From the NCBI RefSeq assembly GCF_963576545.1, contig NC_083651.1, positions 24,679,748-24,743,747 of the forward strand: DNA of 64,000 nucleotides, given 5' to 3'. How positions within the stretch are numbered: the stretch's first letter is position 1; every line of letters starts with the position of its first letter. Origin of the DNA: Limanda limanda (Eukaryota > Chordata > Actinopteri > Pleuronectiformes > Pleuronectidae). A program made the position numbers and the translations under genes. The notes beneath the pieces are model-generated. The model ran no database searches and was not told where the DNA came from. It saw nothing but the letters and a program-made list of their open reading frames with translations. Positions 59,501 through 64,000 of this stretch are shown here, piece after piece.

Positions 59501-59746
59501 GGATGCCCACTGGGCGCCTCCCTTGGGAGGTGTTTCAGGCACGTCCAGTGGGGAGGAGACCTCGGGGAAGACCCAGGACTAGGTGGAGAGATTATATCTC
59601 AACACTGGCCTGGGAACGCCTCGGGATCCCCCCGTCAGAGCTGGTCAATGTGGCCCGGGAAAGGGAAGTCTGGGGCCCCCTGCTTGAGCTGCTCCCCCCG
59701 CGACCCGACCCCGGATAAGCGGATGAAGATGAGATGAGATGAGATG
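56519..59746 (+). mobile_element. Rex3/RTE-type LINE, near full length, with 13-bp target duplication
   Basis: The 13-mer AGCTTGATGCGGA is present at 56506-56518 and 59747-59759, marking the insertion edges. The element runs from TGGTTCAAAAACCC to a tail of GATGA units (59723-59746). One open frame fills it. The segments TGGCAAACCGGGGTGGTGGT (58371-58390) and CAGGGCTGCGCCTTGTCACC (58816-58835) match Rex3 RT sequences I recall. The 3' end GGATAAGCGGATGAAGATGA is typical of this family. It is GC-rich in an AT-rich setting. It lacks a separate ORF1, as usual for RTE elements. Another 3' remnant of the family is at 0.99-1.33 kb. It is the least decayed LINE in the window. Confidence 0.92.
56536..59718 (+). 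CDS. LINE endonuclease-reverse transcriptase (Rex3/RTE type)
   Basis: Uninterrupted frame; residue numbers count from 56509, where the same frame opens in flanking DNA. Positions before 56519 belong to the target duplication, so the first ATG wholly inside the element is 56536. A later ATG at 56761 (residue 85) is an equally good start just before the endonuclease. APE-like endonuclease: G-T-W-N-V (Asn109), Y-A-P-N-S (209-213), G-D-F-N-A-H (Asp242, Asn244), M-I-D-F-V-I (Asp311) and S-T-D-H-H (Asp337, His338). The usual motif-II Glu position is Ser136 (L-T-S-T-H). Reverse transcriptase: [19 protein letters not shown] (Asp711), [10 protein letters not shown] (767-776), F-A-D-D (808-811), then F-K-Y-L-G (872-876). 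An Arg-rich C-terminus follows ([13 protein letters not shown]). It nicks target DNA and copies its own RNA there. Activity is plausible but unproven. Confidence 0.9.
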   Translation: MNIVTRGDGTQPGGSPGPPSGARPRRRARWRAPGGRVCHGARSGTARTNYVAPPLSSSHGPTTCGKTRWGRVRSHMGGSEGQGSRRTRPGRQKLALGTWNVTSLWGKEPELVREVERYQLDLVGLTSTHSLGSGTVLLDKGWTLFFSGVAKGVRRRAGVGILINPRLSAAVLEFTPVDERVASLRLRVVGGKTLTVVCAYAPNSSSEYSAFLETLNGVLHGAPVGDSVVLLGDFNAHVGNDGDTWRGVVGRNGLPDLNPSGRLLLDFCASHGLSITNTMFEHKGAHKCTWYQSTLGRRSMIDFVIVSSDLRPHVLDTRVKRGAELSTDHHLVVSWIREWGKFPDRPGKPKRVVRVNWERLEEAPVLGIFNSHLRRSFSGIPVEVGDIEPEWAVFKASIAEAAAASCGLRVLGSSRGGNPRTPWWTLVVREAVRLKKEAFRDMISWRTPDSVAGYRQARRAAAAAVSEAKQRVWEKFGEVMEKDFRSAPKCFWKTIRHLRRGKRGTIQAVYSKDGTLLTSTEEVVGRWKEHFEELLNPNNTPSMLEAELEVDGVSSSISLVEVTEVVKHLRSGKAPGIDEIQPEMLKALGVEGLSWLTRLFNIAWESGTVPKEWQTGVVVPLFKKGDQRVCTNYRGITLLSLPGKVYSKVLERRVRPIVEPQIEEEQCGFRPGRGTTDQLFTLARILEGAWEYAHPVHLCFVDLEKAYDRVPREKLWEVLREYGVRGSLLRAIQSLYSQSESCVRVLGSQSVSFSVGAGLRQGCALSPILFVIYMDRISRRSRGGEGLQFGGLRISSLLFADDVVLIGSSACDLQHSLDRLAAECEAAGMRISTTKSEAMTLSRKPMDCLLRVGNESLAQVKEFKYLGVLFASEGTMEREIGRRIGAAGAVLRSLYRTVVTKRELSRKAKLSIYRSIFVPILTYGHEGWVMTERTRSRVQAAEMSFLRRVAGVSLRDRVRSSVIREGLGLEPLLLYLERSQLRWFGHLVRMPTGRLPWEVFQARPVGRRPRGRPRTRWRDYISTLAWERLGIPPSELVNVAREREVWGPLLELLPPRPDPG

Positions 59747-59759
59747 AGCTTGATGCGGA

Positions 59760-61180
59760 CGCCGCACTGGCAGCTTTGGAATTACTTACCTTTCATTTAA
59801 GCACCCATGCTGCCTGGGTGAACAACAGCAGCAGATCTGCCGCCAGTGTGGCCCTGGTATAATATAGTCATCCTGCAGATTTAAATGTGATGCATATAGT
59901 GTTGACCCATCAAATGCATGCAAGCTGGAAGATTACTTTGCAACAAAATCCAGATTATTACCACAGAGACACTTTCCCACAGTTATAAAAATCTGCTTTA
60001 TAGTTTATAAAATGGTTTTGTAGCTTCTAAATGCAAATGTATGGATGTTTATCTAACAGATGGTTCTGTTCCTAGTGAGCAACACATAGTTGTGGAACTG
60101 TAAATTGTGCCTAAATATAATTTCCTGGGTTATGTTTGGCTTTTCTTTTTGTTTAATTTCAGTCTCGATTCATATTTTGTCACCCTGGCAGGAAAACACT
60201 GCCTAATTGTTAAATAGTATGTGTTGATAGAAGATTTGGAACAAACTCCCACCAGGCTATTATGACTGTATTTCCAAGGCGCTTTACATCTAGCAGAGGC
60301 CATGAATGAAAGCCTGCTAAGCCATTACCACTTTCTCGACTAATGTATTCCTCGAGTTCCTGTGTTTACGACTTACACATAACACTATAAGCCCCGGTGG
60401 AGTCACCACAGCAGTGCAAGGGTGATCAACTTTCAGAGGCCCCAAAGTTAACACAGACTTCAGTAACCAACCTGATCTTTGCCGTCTTTCCACTGTTTGG
60501 GCTTTGTGATACGGTTTATGGAGGCTTTTATCAGCAACTAATTAATATGTAATGAATGGACCTTTAAATGGAGTCAGGATAACAAATGTGCTGAGGATGC
60601 TAGTGCTGCACTAATAAATCAAGCAAGCAACTGTAAACATGCGGCGCTCACACGCACACTCCAACTGGCGTTATGGATGAGCTGTCACTGGGGCTGTGTC
60701 CAGCTACGACAGCTCAGGTTCAAAGCTGTGACCTGGGTTGTGATGTTTCCGTGTGTGTCTGAGGGAGTCGCTGAGAGGAAGCAAGAAAGCATTTAACCCT
60801 TTGACTTCTCCTTTAGTGAAGAAGCTGTAATTAAGACCAACGTTTGCAGTCGCTTAAGACGTTGGTACCTTCTCTTCATCTGAATGGGGAGCAGGAAACA
60901 GATGTTGTTTTTGACCTGCAAGTGCAAAGTCATTCTTTCTCTCTCTTTCTATCTACCACGGACAAAGGTCAGATAATTGCACAAAAGCAGGCAGACCTTG
61001 TTTATTGCTGTGGGCCACTGCTTTGCCTTCAATTAGTTAGCGAACGTTACAACAGTTAATGCAGCTGCTTTAATTTACAGAACATGTCAAACATCACTCT
61101 GCCATTTTTCCTCCGTTTCATATACAATCCCAATGAAAAATTAAAGTATGTTTCCATCTGGTGCAATTTAAAAACCAGAG
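59760..61180. other. Non-coding stretch, conserved-element candidate
   Basis: No gene was recognised. The right flank of the LINE (59760-59880) and 60270-60850 are non-repetitive. The latter holds CAACTAATTAATATGTAATG, with homeodomain-type sites, and would fit an intronic or intergenic regulatory element. Conservation is untested. Confidence 0.35.
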
Positions 61181-61205
61181 CCCCCCCCCCCCACACACAC
61201 ACACA
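61181..61205. repeat. C12 run followed by (AC)n
   Basis: Twelve C then six to seven AC units. Low complexity. Confidence 0.9.
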
Positions 61206-61324
61206 GTCCTATCACCATCAGCTTTAGTTGAGACAGAGCGACAGACAAAGGAGGGAAATGGAGGAATATGTACTGGAAAAGCCAATGGGATCCATGAATC
61301 ACATCCTCTCATCATGTCTCATTT

Positions 61325-61330
<6 letters not shown>

Positions 61331-61416
<86 letters not shown>

Positions 61417-61417
61417 G
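61331..61417. repeat. (GA)n microsatellite, interrupted
   Basis: GA run of about 87 bases with a TA interruption near 61377 and a GC interruption near 61404. Confidence 0.95.
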
Positions 61418-63019
61418 TTCACTAAGATGAGGCCGTTTGCTAGTCTCTCAGCGGGCCTCATCAGTGAGCTTGTACCATGCTAATACATGTGAGACGTTCT
61501 GTCAACCCCCCTCTGCCACACACCAACCAAACCATTATTAGAAACCCCACTCACTGGCACACCACTGTTTCACTGAATGGACGGCAGATTGAAGGAGGGA
61601 ATTACTGTGTGTGGTCCTCAATCAGTATGTGAAATGGGCGTTGGTGTATGTGTGTTTGTGCATGTACTTCATGCAACTGATATATAGCTTATTTCTTGCT
61701 TATGTGCGTGTGTGTGTTTGTATGTGCACACTATCTATGTCTCAGTTAATGTTGATAAAAGCAGAACATGATTTTCTTTTTTTCAGAGAGAAGGCAAACC
61801 AAGACATAAAATTCAAGAGCATAGAAGTTGGAGTGTGGTTGAGGCATGTGGGCGTTAAAAGAAGACTCACGAATTGTCAGAAGAGGTGGAAACATACAAA
61901 CCTGAATGCATGTGACAGAATATGCAGAGTGACAGATTAAAATAATAATTTATTCAGCTACAAGTTTAAAATGTTCAATTTTCTGCAAATAACAATTGTG
62001 TAAGCAAAAACTCTAACTTTTGCTAATGACATGTTGAGGCCAACAATTAATTATGCTAAAAAAATTATAAAAAATTATTATAAAAAAACAGAGCTAGAAG
62101 ACTGAAGGCTTCACAGATGCAGCCGAAGTATAGTGTAATGAAGCAAAGAGAAAGAAATCATACAGGTTTTTTCCTCTTTCGCCAGATGTCAGTTGACTGC
62201 CTTTATCATCCCTGCACACAAGACAATCCCAGGCCAGGGGTGAATTCCAATATAAAATTTTGCTTAAGAAGGTTCTTAACTCAGTGAAATGAAAGAAGTA
62301 TTTCAGCGGCCCCCATAGCAAGAGCTGTAAGATTATTCTATATGAAAAGGAAGGAAGCTTCAATGGCTCCTAACTAATCTCTTTAGCAGGAAATTTCAGA
62401 CGTTCCTTTAAGAAAGGAAATGAAAAAAAGCAGTTCCCCCCATTCACTGCGGCAGCAAGATTTTAAGCGATACGTCTTTGTGGTTAAACCTGGAAAAATC
62501 CATTACAAAATTTAACAAAAACAAAGAACAGCTGATGGCTTTTCAGGACACAACCCAGAACTAATTTAAATTCGTACATGAATGTCAAAGCTCCTGATTG
62601 TTTGAGCAACAAGCATCATCAGAACTAAATAAAAATATAAAAGTTATTTCAACAGATGTTGAATGGACACAATCTAATCTTTTCTCCACTTATATAATGT
62701 TTTGTTTCAATATTTCACTTCAGTTTTATTATGGTTTTCAATGTTTCCTTATATAAACTGAAAACATCTTCAAATGTCTGTTTTGGACAGGGAACTTTAT
62801 TGTGGCTTCCACTGTACAGTCTCTGCTTTTCTGCTCTTACATATAAAGTTGTTTTTGAAAAAAATCCCACTGTGATTCTCCTTTCCTTACTCTTTACGGC
62901 CTCTCCATCCCATCTTTCCTTAACCTTGCAATATTTCCCATTGGGGTCAAGAGATACCGGTCTGGAAAGGAGATTATTTTGACTTTCTGACCTCAGCTCA
63001 GGAATTTTTTGTCCCCCGA
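61418..63019. other. Non-coding stretch, nothing recognised
   Basis: Open frames at 62094-62363 and 62715-63053 have no domain. No repeat end is visible before the LINE tail at 63.02 kb. Confidence 0.45.
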
Positions 63020-63275
63020 TGCTGGAGCGAGATACCAAATGCTCTCGGAGCAACAGTGGACCTCTCTATCTTCAACAACCTCTTAAACACTCATCTCTTC
63101 TAAGAGCATCTCCTCTTCTAACACCTCCAGCCAGCACTTACTCAGCACTCGTTTACATGATTCCCATCACTTTGTCTTATAGAAAACCTCAAGCTCTCCT
63201 ACTGAAGCTTCGGTGTTGCGCTTCAGTTGTGAGTCGCTTTTGATAAAAGTGTCTGAAGAATGAGCAAATATAAAT
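63020..63275 (+). mobile_element. Degenerate LINE 3' end
   Basis: Contains CTTAAACACTCATCTCTTCT then AAGAGCATCTCC, a decayed K-T-H-L-F-type C-terminal coding block. Further on is TGAGTCGCTTTTGATAAAAG then TGTCTGAAGAATGA, close to the GTCGCTTTGGATAAAAGCGT-type 3' end common in fish LINE and SINE tails. 5'-truncated and inactive; family not assigned. Confidence 0.6.
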
Positions 63276-64000
63276 AATAATTTAATAATAAGTATTACCA
63301 CAAATCTATAAGTGCACACTACATGCTTCTACCTCGTATGTCACACACATGCACAATGGCAGAAGCGCTGCTGAATAATGACGCCCAGATCTGTGTGAGT
63401 GTTGAGTGACTTTTTTTGACAGACTACCCTCCATGTTCGAGCGCTGAATAAGGAACGTGCAGTTTGTGGCACAATTGTCTAAGTACTCAAAAATATACTT
63501 CTATCAAGATATTGGCTTATTAACAGCATTGTATTTCTCAGGACTATAAAATATTCCACTTCCAGTGCGGTAGAGAGAAAGAGAGGGTGTGAATGTGTAG
63601 AAGGTGTGTGGGGGGGGGTTCTTGAGCCCATCCTCAGCAGTCCTGGATAATCTACTTTTCATCTTAAATCCAGAGATGAACAACCTATGCGTGAGCATGT
63701 AAATTGACTAAACGCTGTACAACCACGCAAAAGGGAAGAAATCTGTTACCAACACATCAACGGACTGATAGCATCGCAACTAACATTTTATAATTAGAGA
63801 GGATTGTAATTTAAACCAAATAATGTGTTGGCTGAAACATTGCTCGACATCACAATAGCTGAGAAGTTACCTGAATTCCTGGGTCACACATAGCATGCTG
63901 TTTAGCTGTGATTGCTCCTGTGAACTGGAGAGGAAAAAAAGAGAATAATACTTAATTTTGAATCCATGTGTCTTCTGGATGTTGTTATAAACTGTTCCTT
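63276..64000. other. Non-coding stretch at right edge, nothing recognised
   Basis: Mixed composition with a G9 run near 63611-63619. No exon or repeat was supported. Confidence 0.5.

Overview
The window reads as teleost fish genomic DNA, almost all of it intronic or intergenic. The fish assignment rests on several things. There is an intact RTE/Rex3-type LINE with a GATGA-type tail. There are L2-type LINE 3' ends closing in GATT repeats. A tRNA-headed SINE family ends in the GCGCTATATAAATACA-type tail common in fish. CA/GT and GA microsatellites are dense. No bacterial operon, rRNA, CRISPR array or free-standing tRNA gene is present.

Host genes: the only convincing host coding sequence is a partial exon at the left edge (1-116, minus strand). 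It has 38 uninterrupted codons behind a good splice acceptor, and I could not name the gene. A CpG-bearing stretch around 39.3-41.0 kb with a CCAAT box, an ETS-type site and GTAAGT-class splice donors looks like the promoter and first exon of a plus-strand gene. It has been split by a nested transposon insertion. A weaker exon candidate lies at 47.3-47.5 kb. Neither of the last two is proven.

Mobile DNA, left to right: Rex3-like 3' remnant (0.99-1.33 kb, minus); L2-type LINE with broken RT (1.49-3.46 kb, plus); relic LINE gene with zinc-finger and RT fragments, cut by a long GA repeat (7.9-9.3 kb, minus); L2/CR1-type 3' part (12.2-12.8 kb); L2 3' tail (14.06-14.26 kb); SINE (15.5 kb); 5'-truncated LINE with target-site duplication (20.7-21.7 kb, minus); L2 3' UTR (22.1-22.4 kb, minus); SINE remnants (23.9, 31.4 and 33.0 kb); a hAT-type foldback element inside a second inverted-repeat element (39.4-40.7 kb), both with clean target duplications; a 1.5 kb repeat with internal tandem units and CTCF-like motifs (44.8-46.3 kb); L2 tail (52.0 kb); SINE split by a LINE 3' end (53.4-54.15 kb); near-full-length Rex3-like LINE with an open frame of about 1,060 codons (56.5-59.75 kb); and a further LINE 3' tail (63.0-63.3 kb).

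These elements do not form a pathway. They record successive insertions into AT-rich non-coding DNA. The youngest-looking is the Rex3-like copy, with intact EN and RT motifs and a 13-bp target duplication. The best layered structure is the nested pair at 39.4-40.7 kb, where two sets of duplications give the order of events.
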